From Novosphingobium fuchskuhlense (GTDB lineage Bacteria > Pseudomonadota > Alphaproteobacteria > Sphingomonadales > Sphingomonadaceae), in NCBI RefSeq assembly GCF_001519075.1, contig NZ_KQ954246.1, forward strand, positions 186,001 to 250,000: a DNA stretch of 64,000 nucleotides. The letters are read 5' to 3'. Made by a program: the position numbers and the translations under genes. Within the stretch, counting starts at the first letter, position 1, and each line of letters opens with the position of its first letter. The notes below the pieces were generated by a model. The model searched no databases. It worked only from the letters and a program-made list of their open reading frames with translations, and had not been told where the DNA came from. Shown here one piece after another: positions 53,465 to 63,475 of this stretch.

Positions 53465-54511
53465 TCAGTGGCTCCCCACCTTGACTTCCTGGGTGTCGCG
53501 GCCGCGGGTCACGCGGACCACGGGGCCGGGCGAGAACAGCGCCTTGGCAGCGGCGGTCATCGAGCCACCGGCCGGCATCTGGGGCATGGCGGGCGCCATG
53601 GCCTTGACCATCGCCTGGACGGCAGAGGCCGGATCGGCAGCGGTGTTCTTCTTCGGCTGGAAGCGCGAGACATCACCACCGGTCGCGAAGCTGTTGCCAT
53701 CGGCCTCGATCGGCTTCGCCATCGCCTGCTTGAGGATGCGCTCCTCATCGGCCTTGCTGGTGCCCGGGGGGATCTTGATCTGGCCGAGCGCGATTGCCTG
53801 GTCGAGCTCGCTCGAGTTGTCGGCGAGCGAGCGCAGCGAGAGGGAGATGGTGCCGATGGTCTGTGCCACCGCGATCTTCTCGGCGATCTTGGGGGTCGCC
53901 TCGACCGTGACGGTGCTGAAGGTGCGCACGCGGGTCTTGCCCTCGATCTGCTCCTGTTCAGTCGACTGGTCGGTGGCGAGCACGCGCAGATTCTTCAGGA
54001 TGGTCTCGGCGGTCTTGAGCGGCTGGACGCCGCCCTTCACCGTCTGGGTGAGGACGAGGTCAATGTGGTCACCGGGAAAGACAAAGCCCGCAACGGCGGT
54101 ACGCGCGCTCACCGGAATGGTGACGGCGCGCATGCCCGGCCCGAGCGCGGCGGCAAGGAAGCCGCGGTCGCCGGGGGAGACGAGGCTGCCTTGGGTCACC
54201 GGTTCGCCCGCGGTGATCGGATGGCGCACGACGGTGCCGAGCAGCTTCGACATGTCGGTCTTGTCTTCGGTGAAGTAGACGTCCTGGACGAGGTCCTTGG
54301 GCCAGGGCTGGTAGCCCATGGCATCGGCCGTGATGATCGTGCCGGCAGGAAGCGCGCGATTTGCGACGAGCACCTTGGCGCCCATCTGCACTTTCGCGGC
54401 TGCCGCTGCCTGCGGCGATGCTGCCCCCGCAAACATGCTCCTGGCAGCAAAGGCCGTGCCGATCGCCACGATCAGCGCCCCTACCAGCAGCAACAGCTTT
54501 TTCCTGTCCAT
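53465..54511 (-). CDS. cpaB: Tad pilus assembly protein CpaB/RcpC
   Basis: The 348-residue protein has one N-terminal membrane anchor and an SAF domain (VLVANRALPAGTIITADAMG, then TIPVSARTAVAGFVFPGDHI), as in RcpC/CpaB. It works in the periplasm with the secretin, possibly binding peptidoglycan. The cpaC start lies 58 nt downstream of its stop. Confidence 0.92.
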   Translation of the reverse strand: MDRKKLLLLVGALIVAIGTAFAARSMFAGAASPQAAAAAKVQMGAKVLVANRALPAGTIITADAMGYQPWPKDLVQDVYFTEDKTDMSKLLGTVVRHPITAGEPVTQGSLVSPGDRGFLAAALGPGMRAVTIPVSARTAVAGFVFPGDHIDLVLTQTVKGGVQPLKTAETILKNLRVLATDQSTEQEQIEGKTRVRTFSTVTVEATPKIAEKIAVAQTIGTISLSLRSLADNSSELDQAIALGQIKIPPGTSKADEERILKQAMAKPIEADGNSFATGGDVSRFQPKKNTAADPASAVQAMVKAMAPAMPQMPAGGSMTAAAKALFSPGPVVRVTRGRDTQEVKVGSH

Positions 54512-54570
54512 GGCTTCAATCCTGCCGTTTGATCCGCCCGCATCCTGCGGGCAAATTGGTTAAGATAGAC

Positions 54571-55059
54571 CTAGCCAGCCGTTGCGGCGTGGAGTGTGGC
54601 CCAATCGGTTGTCGAGATGATCCAGAGGCCTGCGGTCGCGATGGCGATGCCGTAAGGGATCTTGAGCTTGTCTTTCTGCCGCCGGGCGATGTGCCACATG
54701 CTCATCGTGATGGTGAGCACGCCGCCCGCGATGGCCATGATGACCAGCAGCTTGAGGAAGAGCAGCGCCGGCATCCAAAGGGCCAGAGCGGTGAGCAGCT
54801 TGACATCGCCGCCGCCCATCGCGCGAAGCGCAAAGAGCCCGGCGAGGACGAAGAACGTGACGACCGCGAGGCCGAACTGCAGCGCGACGCCTGGCCACAG
54901 CGCCAGACCGGATGCCCACCAGAACAGTGGCGCGCCCACGGCAATGGCTGCATTCAGCCAGTTGTCGATCTGGCGGCGGCGGATATCGGTGAAGGCAGCA
55001 ACCAGCAGTGCGATTGCCAATGCCCCGACCAGTCCGTAAACGATGTGAGTTCCCTGCAT
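54571..55059 (-). CDS. cpaA: Prepilin peptidase CpaA/TadV (A24 family)
   Basis: The 162-residue protein is a short aspartic prepilin peptidase with six hydrophobic segments. The two catalytic Asp lie in FTDIRRRQIDNW and RAMGGGDVKL (GxGD). It lacks the N-methylation domain of type IV PilD, as is usual in Tad systems. ATG 55059 is chosen; GTG 55083 is an alternative. It leads the tad run. No flp pilin gene, which normally sits just before it, was found upstream. Confidence 0.9.
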   Translation of the reverse strand: MQGTHIVYGLVGALAIALLVAAFTDIRRRQIDNWLNAAIAVGAPLFWWASGLALWPGVALQFGLAVVTFFVLAGLFALRAMGGGDVKLLTALALWMPALLFLKLLVIMAIAGGVLTITMSMWHIARRQKDKLKIPYGIAIATAGLWIISTTDWATLHAATAG

Positions 55060-55163
55060 GGGGGTCTCATACGGGACAATCACTTACCAAACGGTAACCA
55101 AACCGGCGCCGCAATTCCGGGCACGTGCGGATGTCGCCTTTACCTTGCCCGGGGAGGTTTGGC

Positions 55164-56135
55164 GTGAGTGCAGGGTTCGACGGTCCGTCGCAGTTCAGGC
55201 GGGCCATTCCCTCTGGTGCGCGGGAGTGGCGCTGGGCCTTGCCCGATGGGCATCCGATCCGTCGCATCACACTCGATCCTCCCGCCGGCACGCCTCTGCG
55301 CGGCGCGATACTGTTCCTGCCGGGGCGCGCTGATTTCTATGAGAAGTATCTGGAAACGCTGGTAGAATGGGCCAGTGCGGGCTGGCAGGTAAGCGCTGCC
55401 GATTGGCGTGGGCAGGGGGCTTCGGGCCGGATGACGGCAAACCCGATGGTGGGACATATCGAAGACTTCTCAATCTGGATCGCCGACCTTGGCGCGCTGT
55501 GGCAGGACTGGGTGCGCACCGCTCCTGGACCGCACGTGCTGGCCGGTCATTCGATGGGCGGGCATCTTGCCTTGCGCGCGGTGGCGGAAGGCGCGGCGAG
55601 CCCCGAAGCGGTCGTGCTGAGCGCACCGATGCTAGGATTCGTCACCGCGATTCCGGAATTTGTTCAGCAGATATACGGACGGATCATGTGCCGGATCGGC
55701 GATCCCGAACGCATGGCGTGGGAAGCCAGCGAGAAGCCCGGCTCGTCCACGGACGATCGCATCGGGCTGCTCACTCACGATGCCGAGCGTTACGCCGATG
55801 AACTGTGGTGGCGCGCGGCCCGGCCCGAGCTGGAGATCGGCCCTGCCAGCTGGCGCTGGGTCGAACGGGCGGCAGCCTCGATGGCAGCGCTGCGCGCACC
55901 GGGCCTGCTCGAGGCGGTGATGGCGCCTGTCCTGTTACTGGCGGCAAAGCAGGATGCGCTCGTCGCCTGGTCCGCGATCGAGCAGGCGGCGGACCGCTTG
56001 CCGCGCGGCGAGCTGGTGACTTGGGGCCCAGAGGCCCGTCACGAATTGCTGCGCGAGGCTGATCCGGTGCGCAGCCAGGTCATGGCCGCGATCACCAGCT
56101 TCCTCGATCGCGCCCTTCCGGCAAAGCGGGGCTGA
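55164..56135 (+). CDS. Alpha/beta hydrolase, lysophospholipase/PldB-like
   Basis: A GTG at 55164 with a strong GGGGAGG site 6 nt upstream gives 323 residues; ATG 55131 is a longer alternative. The nucleophile elbow GHSMGG has Ser130, with likely Asp in KQDALVAW and His in EARHELL. The profile fits the PldB/monoacylglycerol-lipase group (hydrolysis of lysophospholipids or monoglycerides). The gene is followed 9 nt later by an FAD oxidoreductase. Confidence 0.88.
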   Translation: MSAGFDGPSQFRRAIPSGAREWRWALPDGHPIRRITLDPPAGTPLRGAILFLPGRADFYEKYLETLVEWASAGWQVSAADWRGQGASGRMTANPMVGHIEDFSIWIADLGALWQDWVRTAPGPHVLAGHSMGGHLALRAVAEGAASPEAVVLSAPMLGFVTAIPEFVQQIYGRIMCRIGDPERMAWEASEKPGSSTDDRIGLLTHDAERYADELWWRAARPELEIGPASWRWVERAAASMAALRAPGLLEAVMAPVLLLAAKQDALVAWSAIEQAADRLPRGELVTWGPEARHELLREADPVRSQVMAAITSFLDRALPAKRG

Positions 56136-56144
56136 GCGCTGACC

Positions 56145-57257
56145 ATGGCGGCAGAACACTTCGACATCGCCATTATCGGTGCCGGCATGGCGGGTTCTAG
56201 CCTTGCCGCCGAATGCGCACCCCATGCCCGGGTCCTGCTGATCGAGGCGGAAGATACCCCCGGCTATCACACCACCGGCCGCTCCGCTGCATTCTGGCAC
56301 GAGACGATCGGCGGGCCGCAGATCTATCCGCTGACCGCCGCCTCGGGCGAGTGGCTGGCGCAGCACGGCTTCCTCAGCCCGCGCGGCGGCCTGCACATCG
56401 GGCGCGAGGATCACCGCGCCACGGCAGAGGCGTTTGTTGCGGACTTCCTCGCTGCCGGGGCGCGGATCGAACTGATCGGGCGCGATCGCCTCGAAGAGAT
56501 CGTGCCCGGGCTCAGGCCGGAATGGATCATCGGTGCGTGGGAGCCGGAATGCGCCGATATCGACGTCGCCGCGATGCACCAGCACTACCTCGCCGCCTCG
56601 CGCAAGGCCGGCAGTGTGCTGCGCGTGCGGGCGCGACTGGACAGCGCCAGGCGCGACGGCGCGGACTGGGCGCTGACGTGGAGCGGTGCCGCGGGGCCGG
56701 GCGAGGCACGCGCTGCGCTGCTGGTCGATGCCGCGGGCGCCTGGGCCGATCCCGTGGCGGAGCTGGCCGGTGCCGCGCCCCTCGGGATCCAGCCGCTGCG
56801 CCGCTCGATGGTGCAGATGCGGGTCGATCCGCCCCCACCGCCGACGCTGCCGCTGACCTTGAGCTTCGACGAGGATTTCTATTTCCGCCCGCAAGGTGAT
56901 CGGCTGTGGCTTTCGCCGCACGACGAGACTCCGGACGTGCCACGCGATGCCGCGCCCGAGGAACTCGACATTGCCATGGCGATCGACCGGATGGAGCAGG
57001 CGGTGACCTGGAAAGTGCTGGCGCTGGAGCGGCGGTGGGCGGGCCTCAGGAGCTTCTCGCCCGACCGGCTCCCGGTGTTCGGCTTCGATCCGGCATGCCC
57101 GGGGCTGTTCTGGTTTGCCGGGCAAGGCGGCTTCGGCATCCAGACCGCACCCGCCGCGGCCCGCCTTGGCGCGCAGATGCTGCTGGGCCTGCCGCGCGAT
57201 GCGATGACCGCCGCGATCGATCCCGTGCTCTACACGCCCGCCCGGTTTCGCCCGTAG
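56145..57257 (+). CDS. FAD-dependent oxidoreductase, DAO family
   Basis: The 370-residue protein has the GxGxxG motif GAGMAG (residues 12-17) at the end of a first beta strand (FDIAIIGAGMAGS), HTTGRSAAFWHETIGG after it, and a C-terminal FAGQGGFGIQTAPAAARLG. This is the D-amino-acid/glycine oxidase-like fold. Substrate is unknown; relatives oxidise D-amino acids or opine-like amines. It is closely spaced with the upstream hydrolase, but a shared pathway is unproven. Confidence 0.85.
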   Translation: MAAEHFDIAIIGAGMAGSSLAAECAPHARVLLIEAEDTPGYHTTGRSAAFWHETIGGPQIYPLTAASGEWLAQHGFLSPRGGLHIGREDHRATAEAFVADFLAAGARIELIGRDRLEEIVPGLRPEWIIGAWEPECADIDVAAMHQHYLAASRKAGSVLRVRARLDSARRDGADWALTWSGAAGPGEARAALLVDAAGAWADPVAELAGAAPLGIQPLRRSMVQMRVDPPPPPTLPLTLSFDEDFYFRPQGDRLWLSPHDETPDVPRDAAPEELDIAMAIDRMEQAVTWKVLALERRWAGLRSFSPDRLPVFGFDPACPGLFWFAGQGGFGIQTAPAAARLGAQMLLGLPRDAMTAAIDPVLYTPARFRP

Positions 57258-57338
57258 CGGAGCATTTCGGACTCCCACGCCTGCCCCCGCGTGCTAGACG
57301 GGTGCGGGATAGGTAACTTTACCTATGGAGTTAAGGAT

Positions 57339-57524
57339 ATGGCGCACCGTTTCGAAATCCGGAAGAACAAGGCTGGCGAGTTCGTGGCCTATTTCGTCCA
57401 CAACGCGGAATCGATTTTCTGGACCGAAGGCTACAAGTCGAAAGCCAGCGCCAAGAACGCCATCGAATCGATTCTGAAGAACGGCCCCGGCGCCGAAGTG
57501 GTGGACACCACCACCGAGGGCTGA
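57339..57524 (+). CDS. DUF1508 (YegP-like) small protein
   Basis: The 61-residue protein carries one DUF1508 unit: FEIRKNKAGEFVAYFVHNAE, then IFWTEGYKSKASAKNAI. YegP has two such units; here it is single. Function is not established for the family. The ATG at 57339 is preceded by a weak ribosome site (GGAG). It is convergent with rnhA; the stops are 7 nt apart. Confidence 0.85.
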   Translation: MAHRFEIRKNKAGEFVAYFVHNAESIFWTEGYKSKASAKNAIESILKNGPGAEVVDTTTEG

Positions 57525-57531
57525 GGGCTGC

Positions 57532-57963
57532 TCAGGCCGCGATGGCCGCGTCGCTGGCGAGCTTGTCGACACGCTCGTTCTCGGGGTGGCCATCGTGACC
57601 CTTCACCCAGACCCACTCGATCCTGTGCGGACGCACCGCCGCGAGCAGCGCGCGCCACAGGTCCTCATTCTTGACCGGCTTGTTGTCGGCGGTCTTCCAG
57701 CCCTTTTTCTGCCAGCCGAACACCCATTTGGTGATTCCATCGAGCACGTAGCGGCTGTCGGTGTGGAGCGTCACCTGGCACGGCTGCTTCAGCGCCTCGA
57801 GCCCCTTGATCGCCGCCATCAACTCCATGCGGTTGTTGGTCGTCTCGCGCTCGCTGCCGGAAAGTTCCTTTTCGACCTCGCCCATGCGCAGCAGCGTGCC
57901 CCAGCCGCCCTTGCCGGGATTGCCCTTGCACGCGCCGTCGGTGAAGATCTGGACGTGCTTCAC
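57532..57963 (-). CDS. rnhA: Ribonuclease HI
   Basis: The 143-residue enzyme degrades RNA in RNA-DNA hybrids. Active-site acids are visible: Asp9 in [11 protein letters not shown], Glu in [10 protein letters not shown], Asp in [12 protein letters not shown] and the late Asp in [12 protein letters not shown] start at 57963 makes a 4-nt GTGA overlap with thrB; longer ORF starts would lie inside thrB. The pair thrB-rnhA is common in sphingomonads and related groups. Confidence 0.95.
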   Translation of the reverse strand: MKHVQIFTDGACKGNPGKGGWGTLLRMGEVEKELSGSERETTNNRMELMAAIKGLEALKQPCQVTLHTDSRYVLDGITKWVFGWQKKGWKTADNKPVKNEDLWRALLAAVRPHRIEWVWVKGHDGHPENERVDKLASDAAIAA

Positions 57964-58958
57964 GCGAAAATCTCCGGGTTTGCCTTGTAGAAGCCGAGCC
58001 GTCGCGCCGGGCCCATCGGATCCTTCGGCGTGACGAGCGCATCGGCCGGCGTGTTGAGCCAGTCCCATGCGCGGCTCATCGCGAAACGCATCGCAGCGCC
58101 CTGGCCCAGCAGCGGCAGCGCGGCGCGTTCGTCCGCGCCGAGCGGTCGCACGCTTTCATAGCCTTCGATCAGCGCGGCGGAAACATCGGGGCGGAACCGG
58201 TCGTCCTTGTCGAAGCACCAGGCGACATGGGTGACGGCCAGATCGTAGGCGAGGATGTCGTTGCAGGCGAAGTAGAAGTCGATGAGGCCGGTGACCACAT
58301 CATCCAGCATCAGCACGTTGTCCGGGAACAGGTCGGCGTGGATCACCCCGGAGGGCAGGTCCGCCGGCCAGTTTGCGGCAAGGCGTGGCAGTTCGTTTGC
58401 AACGATCCCGGCGAGGTCGGGGTCGATCCGCGCCAGGCCATCGGTCCCGCAGGCGGCGGCGAGGCGCTGCCATTCGGCAACGCCCATGCCGTTGGCGCGG
58501 CTCGCGGGGAAGTCTGCCGCGGCGAGGTGCAGGCGGGCGAGTTCGCCACCCACTGCGCGGGCCTGCCCGGCGGTCGGCGTATTGACCGATACGCCGGGGA
58601 GATATTCGATCAGCGCGAGCGCCTTGTCACCGCGCATCTGGAACAGGGCTCCGTCGCGGTCGTGGATCGTGCGCGGCACCGGGCAGCCCTTCGCCGCGAG
58701 ATGATCGAGCAGCGAGAGGAAGTAGGGCAGGTCCTCAAGCTCGATGCGGAATTCGTACATCGTCAGGATGAACCGCGCGCCGGCCCCTTCATGCCCGGCC
58801 CCGTCTTGCCCAGCCCCGTTCTGCCCAGTCGTGTCGAGCAGCCAGTTGCTGTTGGATACGCCCTCGGCGATGCCTTTGGCCGAAACCAGCGTGCCAACGT
58901 CGAAACGGGCGATCAGCGCGGCCATTTCCTCCGCGCCGAGATGCGTATAGACTGCCAT
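57960..58958 (-). CDS. thrB: Homoserine kinase (APH-fold type)
   Basis: The 332-residue kinase phosphorylates homoserine for threonine synthesis. It is the APH-fold ThrB of alphaproteobacteria: [19 protein letters not shown], Brenner motif [12 protein letters not shown] and metal motif [11 protein letters not shown]. Its N-terminal lobe has an inserted repeat [16 protein letters not shown] (about residues 45-60) encoded by 15-bp tandem units, absent from typical ThrB. It is coupled to rnhA, and ispH lies 10 nt upstream. Confidence 0.93.
   Translation of the reverse strand: MAVYTHLGAEEMAALIARFDVGTLVSAKGIAEGVSNSNWLLDTTGQNGAGQDGAGHEGAGARFILTMYEFRIELEDLPYFLSLLDHLAAKGCPVPRTIHDRDGALFQMRGDKALALIEYLPGVSVNTPTAGQARAVGGELARLHLAAADFPASRANGMGVAEWQRLAAACGTDGLARIDPDLAGIVANELPRLAANWPADLPSGVIHADLFPDNVLMLDDVVTGLIDFYFACNDILAYDLAVTHVAWCFDKDDRFRPDVSAALIEGYESVRPLGADERAALPLLGQGAAMRFAMSRAWDWLNTPADALVTPKDPMGPARRLGFYKANPEIFA
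58783..58827. repeat. 15-bp tandem repeat inside thrB
   Basis: Three near-identical 15-bp units (type GCCCCGTCTTGCCCA) encode G-A-G-x-x pentapeptides in a loop of the kinase. In-frame length means copy changes would not break the gene. Confidence 0.75.
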
Positions 58959-58968
58959 GGGTCCGGCT

Positions 58969-59949
58969 TCAGTCGGCGAGCTGACGCGGCAGCTTGAACA
59001 CCATGTTCTCGACCGTTGTCGTCACGGTCTCCTCCTCGACCACGCGCCAAGCGCGCAAGGTATCAACCACCTCGCGCACCAGAACTTCGGGAGCGGAGGC
59101 CCCCGCGGTGAGGCCCAGCGTCTCGACACCTTCGAGCCAGGCGCGGTCGATCTCCGACCCGCGCTGGATCAGCCGGGCCGGGATCCCCTCGCGCTCCGCC
59201 ACTTCGACCAGGCGAAGCGAGTTCGAACTGTTGGGCGCGCCGATCACCAGCAGAAGATCGCAGCGCGCTGCGATGGACTTCACGGCTGCCTGCCGGTTGG
59301 AAGTGGCGTAGCAGATATCCTCGGCACGCGGGCCGCTGATATCAGGGAAGCGGGTGCGCAGCGCGGCGACGATCTCACGCGTGTCGTCGACCGAAAGCGT
59401 AGTCTGGGTCAGGAACGCGAGCGGCGTGCCCGGCGTAAAATCGAGCGCGGCGACGTCGTCCAGCGTCTCGACCAGCGTAATCGCGCCTTCGGGCACCTGG
59501 CCCATCGTGCCGATCACTTCGGGATGGCCCTTGTGGCCGACGAAGAGGATGTGCCGTCCGGCCTCAACCTGGCGTTCGGCCTGGCGATGGACCTTGCTGA
59601 CGAGCGGGCAGGTGGCATCGAGCCAGTCAAGCCCGCGCTCTGTTGCGGCGGCGGGCACCACCTTGGGCACGCCATGCGCGGAAAACACCACCGGCGCGCC
59701 ATCTGGCACCTCGTCGAGCTCTTCCACGAAGACCGCGCCCTTGGCCTTCAGTCCATCGACCACGAAACGGTTGTGGACGATTTCATGGCGCACGTAGACC
59801 GGCTGGCCGAAGCGGTCGAGCGCGCGCTCGACGATCTCGATCGCCCGGTCCACCCCGGCGCAGAATCCGCGCGGGGCGGCGATCAGCAGCTTGAGCGGGG
59901 CGAGGCCGGTGTCGTCGGCGGCGGGCGAAAGGGGGCTTGCAGTGTTCAT
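58969..59949 (-). CDS. ispH: 4-hydroxy-3-methylbut-2-enyl diphosphate reductase
   Basis: The 326-residue Fe-S enzyme makes IPP and DMAPP, the last step of the MEP pathway. All three cluster Cys are present (GFCAGVD at Cys30, [16 protein letters not shown]), together with [11 protein letters not shown] and FSAHGV. ATG 59949 is chosen; an ORF start at 60012 is a shadow. It is followed by thrB and rnhA in one run. Confidence 0.96.
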   Translation of the reverse strand: MNTASPLSPAADDTGLAPLKLLIAAPRGFCAGVDRAIEIVERALDRFGQPVYVRHEIVHNRFVVDGLKAKGAVFVEELDEVPDGAPVVFSAHGVPKVVPAAATERGLDWLDATCPLVSKVHRQAERQVEAGRHILFVGHKGHPEVIGTMGQVPEGAITLVETLDDVAALDFTPGTPLAFLTQTTLSVDDTREIVAALRTRFPDISGPRAEDICYATSNRQAAVKSIAARCDLLLVIGAPNSSNSLRLVEVAEREGIPARLIQRGSEIDRAWLEGVETLGLTAGASAPEVLVREVVDTLRAWRVVEEETVTTTVENMVFKLPRQLAD

Positions 59950-60070
59950 CGCGCATGTCCTTAGCAGGGGGGCGCTTCCGCGCAAAGCCGCCGCGAGTGG
60001 GGGATGCAGCATTGCGCCCCGGTACTGCGGTGGCTAGAGGATGCGCTGATCGCTGCCCAAGGATGCCTGA

Positions 60071-60757
60071 ATGAACCTGCCCGCCTTCCGTTCCGCGTCC
60101 CTTCGGCGGCTTGCTCCGCTCACCGCGCTGGCGCTGATCGGCGCGCTCGGTGCCTGCAAGAGCGGCGGCGGCGAACTGGTGGTAGACGACAGCGTGGGCG
60201 TCACCGCACTGCGCAGCCCGTGCCCGCTGGTCGAAATTCCGGACATGACCGGCGATGTCACGCTGTTTTCCGAGCCCGGCCGCACCGATGCCGGCGCGCT
60301 TGACCTGACCGCCTCGATCACCAACCTGCGCAGCACGTGTGACGATGCCAAGGGGCAGACCCAGCTGCGCAGCGAGGCGACGTTCGATGTCTATGCCCGC
60401 CGCACCGATACCCGCGGCGCGCGCCGTGTCGTGCTCCCCTATTTCTCGGCGGTGGTCCGTGGCGGCACTGTCGTGATCGCCAAGCGGCTCGGTTCGGTCA
60501 CGCTCGATTTCGCCGATGGGCAGGAACGTGCCCAGGCGCAGGGCCGTGCCGGCTCGACCGTCGACCGTGCCGAGGCAACGCTGCCGACCAACGTGCGCCG
60601 GCTGCTGACCCGCAAGCGCAGGGCCGGCGAAGCCGATGCCGCGACCGATCCGCTGGCGCTGCCCGAAGTGCGGGCGGCGCTCGCCAAGGCGAGCTTCGAG
60701 CTGGTGGTGGGCTTCCAGCTCACCGACGCGCAGCTGAAGTACAACGCCACGCGTTAG
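60071..60757 (+). CDS. Putative lipoprotein of unknown function
   Basis: The 228-residue protein has a lipoprotein signal peptide with the lipobox LGAC (Cys29) and is otherwise soluble. The mature part (ALDLTASITNLRSTC, ATFDVYARRTDTRGARRVVLP) has no recognised domain. It is followed after 67 nt by argS and starts 122 nt from ispH, transcribed divergently. A conserved cell-envelope protein of sphingomonads is possible. Confidence 0.8.
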   Translation: MNLPAFRSASLRRLAPLTALALIGALGACKSGGGELVVDDSVGVTALRSPCPLVEIPDMTGDVTLFSEPGRTDAGALDLTASITNLRSTCDDAKGQTQLRSEATFDVYARRTDTRGARRVVLPYFSAVVRGGTVVIAKRLGSVTLDFADGQERAQAQGRAGSTVDRAEATLPTNVRRLLTRKRRAGEADAATDPLALPEVRAALAKASFELVVGFQLTDAQLKYNATR

Positions 60758-60824
60758 GACCTGACCCTGGGCGATATGCCGGCAGGCATTCCCTCTTGCG
60801 CGCGCTTGGGCTAACGGCGCGGGC

Positions 60825-62588
60825 ATGACTGAAACCGCATCTGCTTCCGCTCTTCCCCTCTTCGCCGATTTTGCCGGCGTGATCGACCGCGCGCTCGATG
60901 CGCTGGTTGCGACTGGCTCGCTCCCAGCGGGTCTGGCGCGAAGCGGGGTGACCTGCGAGCCGCCGCGCGAGGCGAGCCATGGCGACATCTCGACCAACGC
61001 CGCGATGGTGCTGGCCAAGCCGGCCGGCACCAATCCGCGTGCACTGGCCGCGCTGCTGGTCGAGGAACTCGGACGTGAGCCGCGCGTCGTCTCGGCCGAG
61101 ATTGCCGGGCCGGGCTTCATCAACCTGCGGCTGGCGGACAGCGCATGGCTTGGCGAACTCGGCCTGATCGCGGCTTCGGCGGGCGATTATGGCCGTTCCG
61201 CGATGGGCGGGGGCAGCATGGTCAATGTCGAGTATGTCTCGGCCAACCCCACCGGGCCGATGCACATGGGCCACTGCCGCGGCGCGGTGGTGGGCGATGC
61301 GCTCGCCAGCCTGCTCGAATTTGCCGGTCACCGCGTGACGCGCGAATACTACGTCAACGACGCCGGGGCGCAGGTCGATGTGCTCGCCTGCTCGGTCCAC
61401 TTGCGGTATCGCGAGGCGCTGGGCGAGGATGTCGGCGCGGTGCCGGAGGGGCTCTATCCGGGCGACTACCTCGTGCCGGTCGGGCAGGCGCTCGCCACTG
61501 AGTTTGGTGACAAGTACGCCAAGGCTCCAGAAGCCGACTGGCTGGTGCTGTTCCGTGGCCGCGCGGTCGCCGCGATGATGGACATGATCCGCGATGACCT
61601 CGCCACGCTTGGCATCCACCACGACCTGTTCTCGTCCGAGGCGGAACTGCAGGCCTCGGGCAAGGTCGATGCCGCCGAGGCGTGGCTGCGCGCGCACGAT
61701 CTGGTCTATGATGGCGTCCTCGAAGCGCCCAAAGGGAAAACGCCCGAAGACTGGGAACCGGTCGAATTGCCGCTTTTCCGCTCGACGAAGTTCGGCGACG
61801 ATCAGGATCGCCCGATCAAGAAATCGAACGGCGCCTGGACCTACTTCGGTGCCGACCTCGCCTACCATTTCCAGAAGGCGCAGGCGGCCGACGCGCTCGT
61901 CGATATCTGGGGGGCGGACCATGCCGGCACGGTGAAACGGATCAAGGCCGCCGTCGCCGCGCTGACCAGCGCCGAGAGCGGGGCGCCGAAACCCTTCGAG
62001 GTCAAGCTGGTCCAGATGGTCCAGTTGATGAAGGGCGGCCAGCCGTTCAAGATGTCGAAGCGTGCCGGCAACTTCGTGACGCTCGCCGATGTGGTCGAGA
62101 TGGTCGGCAAGGATGTGGTGCGTTTCACCATGCTCGCCCGCAAGCCCGACGCGCAGATGGACTTCGATTTCGACAAGGTGGTCGAAGCCTCGAAGGACAA
62201 TCCGGTGTTCTACGTGCAGTATGCCCATGCCCGGATCCGCTCGACCCTGCGCAAGGCAGCGGCGGAGGGCCTTGCGCCCTCGGGCGAGCACGTGGCGCTG
62301 CTCGGCGCGGAGGAAATCGCGCTCGTCAGGCTTGCCGCGCAGTTCCCGCGCGTGGTCGAAAGCGCGGCCGCCGCGCGCGAGCCGCACCGCGTTGCCTTCT
62401 TCCTCTATGACCTCGCCGCCGGGTTCCACGCCTACTGGAACGTTGGCAACGATCGGCCGGACAAGCGCTTCATTGTGGCACAGGATGCAGCGCTCACTTC
62501 GGCGCGCCTTTTCCTCGCCTCGCAAATCGGGCAAGTGGTGAAGAACGGGCTGGCCATTCTGGGTGTGGAGGCCGCCGAGGAGCTTTGA
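60825..62588 (+). CDS. argS: Arginyl-tRNA synthetase
   Basis: The 587-residue enzyme charges tRNA-Arg. The HIGH-type motif appears as [15 protein letters not shown], and [12 protein letters not shown] is the KMSKS-type loop. The N-terminal Add-1 domain and the C-terminal anticodon-binding DALR domain are present. It is followed after 4 nt by a SPOR protein and then nagZ, the usual order in sphingomonads. Confidence 0.97.
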   Translation: MTETASASALPLFADFAGVIDRALDALVATGSLPAGLARSGVTCEPPREASHGDISTNAAMVLAKPAGTNPRALAALLVEELGREPRVVSAEIAGPGFINLRLADSAWLGELGLIAASAGDYGRSAMGGGSMVNVEYVSANPTGPMHMGHCRGAVVGDALASLLEFAGHRVTREYYVNDAGAQVDVLACSVHLRYREALGEDVGAVPEGLYPGDYLVPVGQALATEFGDKYAKAPEADWLVLFRGRAVAAMMDMIRDDLATLGIHHDLFSSEAELQASGKVDAAEAWLRAHDLVYDGVLEAPKGKTPEDWEPVELPLFRSTKFGDDQDRPIKKSNGAWTYFGADLAYHFQKAQAADALVDIWGADHAGTVKRIKAAVAALTSAESGAPKPFEVKLVQMVQLMKGGQPFKMSKRAGNFVTLADVVEMVGKDVVRFTMLARKPDAQMDFDFDKVVEASKDNPVFYVQYAHARIRSTLRKAAAEGLAPSGEHVALLGAEEIALVRLAAQFPRVVESAAAAREPHRVAFFLYDLAAGFHAYWNVGNDRPDKRFIVAQDAALTSARLFLASQIGQVVKNGLAILGVEAAEEL

Positions 62589-62592
62589 CGCA

Positions 62593-63402
62593 ATGGTTAA
62601 CATCGGGACTGGCGAAGGCGACGAGAACGAGGGCCTTCCGATCAATCCGGCAGCCTGGGGCGAGGACGCGCAGCACGCCGCCGAGCAGGGCCTCGCTGCC
62701 GTCCACGACGAGGCGCAGGAAACGGCGGACAGCCTGTTCGAGGGCGCACCGGCAGAACGCCTTGCGCTGGGCGACGAGGAACGTCTGCCCTGGCTCGAGA
62801 GTGCCGAAGATGTCGATTTTGACGAGCCGGGCCCCGACAACAGCCGCCTGATCGGCTTCGGTGTGCTGGCGGTGCTGCTGCTGGCGGCGCTGGTTGGCGG
62901 CATCTACTGGTTCTCGCACCGGGGCGCTGCACCAGCTGCGGCAGACGGCAGCCTGATCGCGGCGAGCAAGGAGCCCTACAAGGTCGCGCCCAAGGATCCC
63001 GGCGGCAAGACTTTCGAAGGCACCGGTGACGCCAGCTTCAAGGTGAGCGAGGGCGAGAAGCCGGCCGCCAACCTTGCCGGCAGCGCGGCCCCCGCCGCCA
63101 CGCCGGCACCCGCGGCCAAGCCAACCGCCGCGGCGGCGGCCCCGGCGGCCCCGGCGGCTCCGGCGTCGGGCGTGGGTGTGCAGGTCGGCGCGTTCTCGAC
63201 CAACGCTTCGGCAGAAGCGGCTTGGGCAAAGCTCAGCGCTGCGCACGCTGCGCTCTCGGGCCTGTCGCACCGCGTGGTGGAGGGCAAGGCCGATATGGCG
63301 ACCGTGTTCCGCCTCCAGGCCGTCACCGGCGATCTCGCCGCCGCCAATGCGCTCTGCGCCAAGCTGCAGGCAGGCGGCCTCAAGTGCCAGGTGAAGCGCT
63401 GA
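62593..63402 (+). CDS. SPOR domain protein, single-pass membrane
   Basis: The 269-residue protein has an acidic cytoplasmic N-terminal part, one membrane segment (LIGFGVLAVLLLAALVGGI, about residues 85-103), a Pro/Ala-rich periplasmic linker and a C-terminal SPOR domain (GVGVQVGAFSTNASAEAAW to GLKCQVKR). SPOR domains bind denuded peptidoglycan at the division site. ATG 62593 is preferred; an in-frame GTG at 62563 lies inside argS. Confidence 0.88.
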   Translation: MVNIGTGEGDENEGLPINPAAWGEDAQHAAEQGLAAVHDEAQETADSLFEGAPAERLALGDEERLPWLESAEDVDFDEPGPDNSRLIGFGVLAVLLLAALVGGIYWFSHRGAAPAAADGSLIAASKEPYKVAPKDPGGKTFEGTGDASFKVSEGEKPAANLAGSAAPAATPAPAAKPTAAAAAPAAPAAPASGVGVQVGAFSTNASAEAAWAKLSAAHAALSGLSHRVVEGKADMATVFRLQAVTGDLAAANALCAKLQAGGLKCQVKR

Positions 63403-63475
63403 GATAGGGGCTTTTCCCCGTGATCCACCGGCCCCGGCCTTGCGCCGGGGCGGGCTTTGCGCAAATCCTCGGCAC

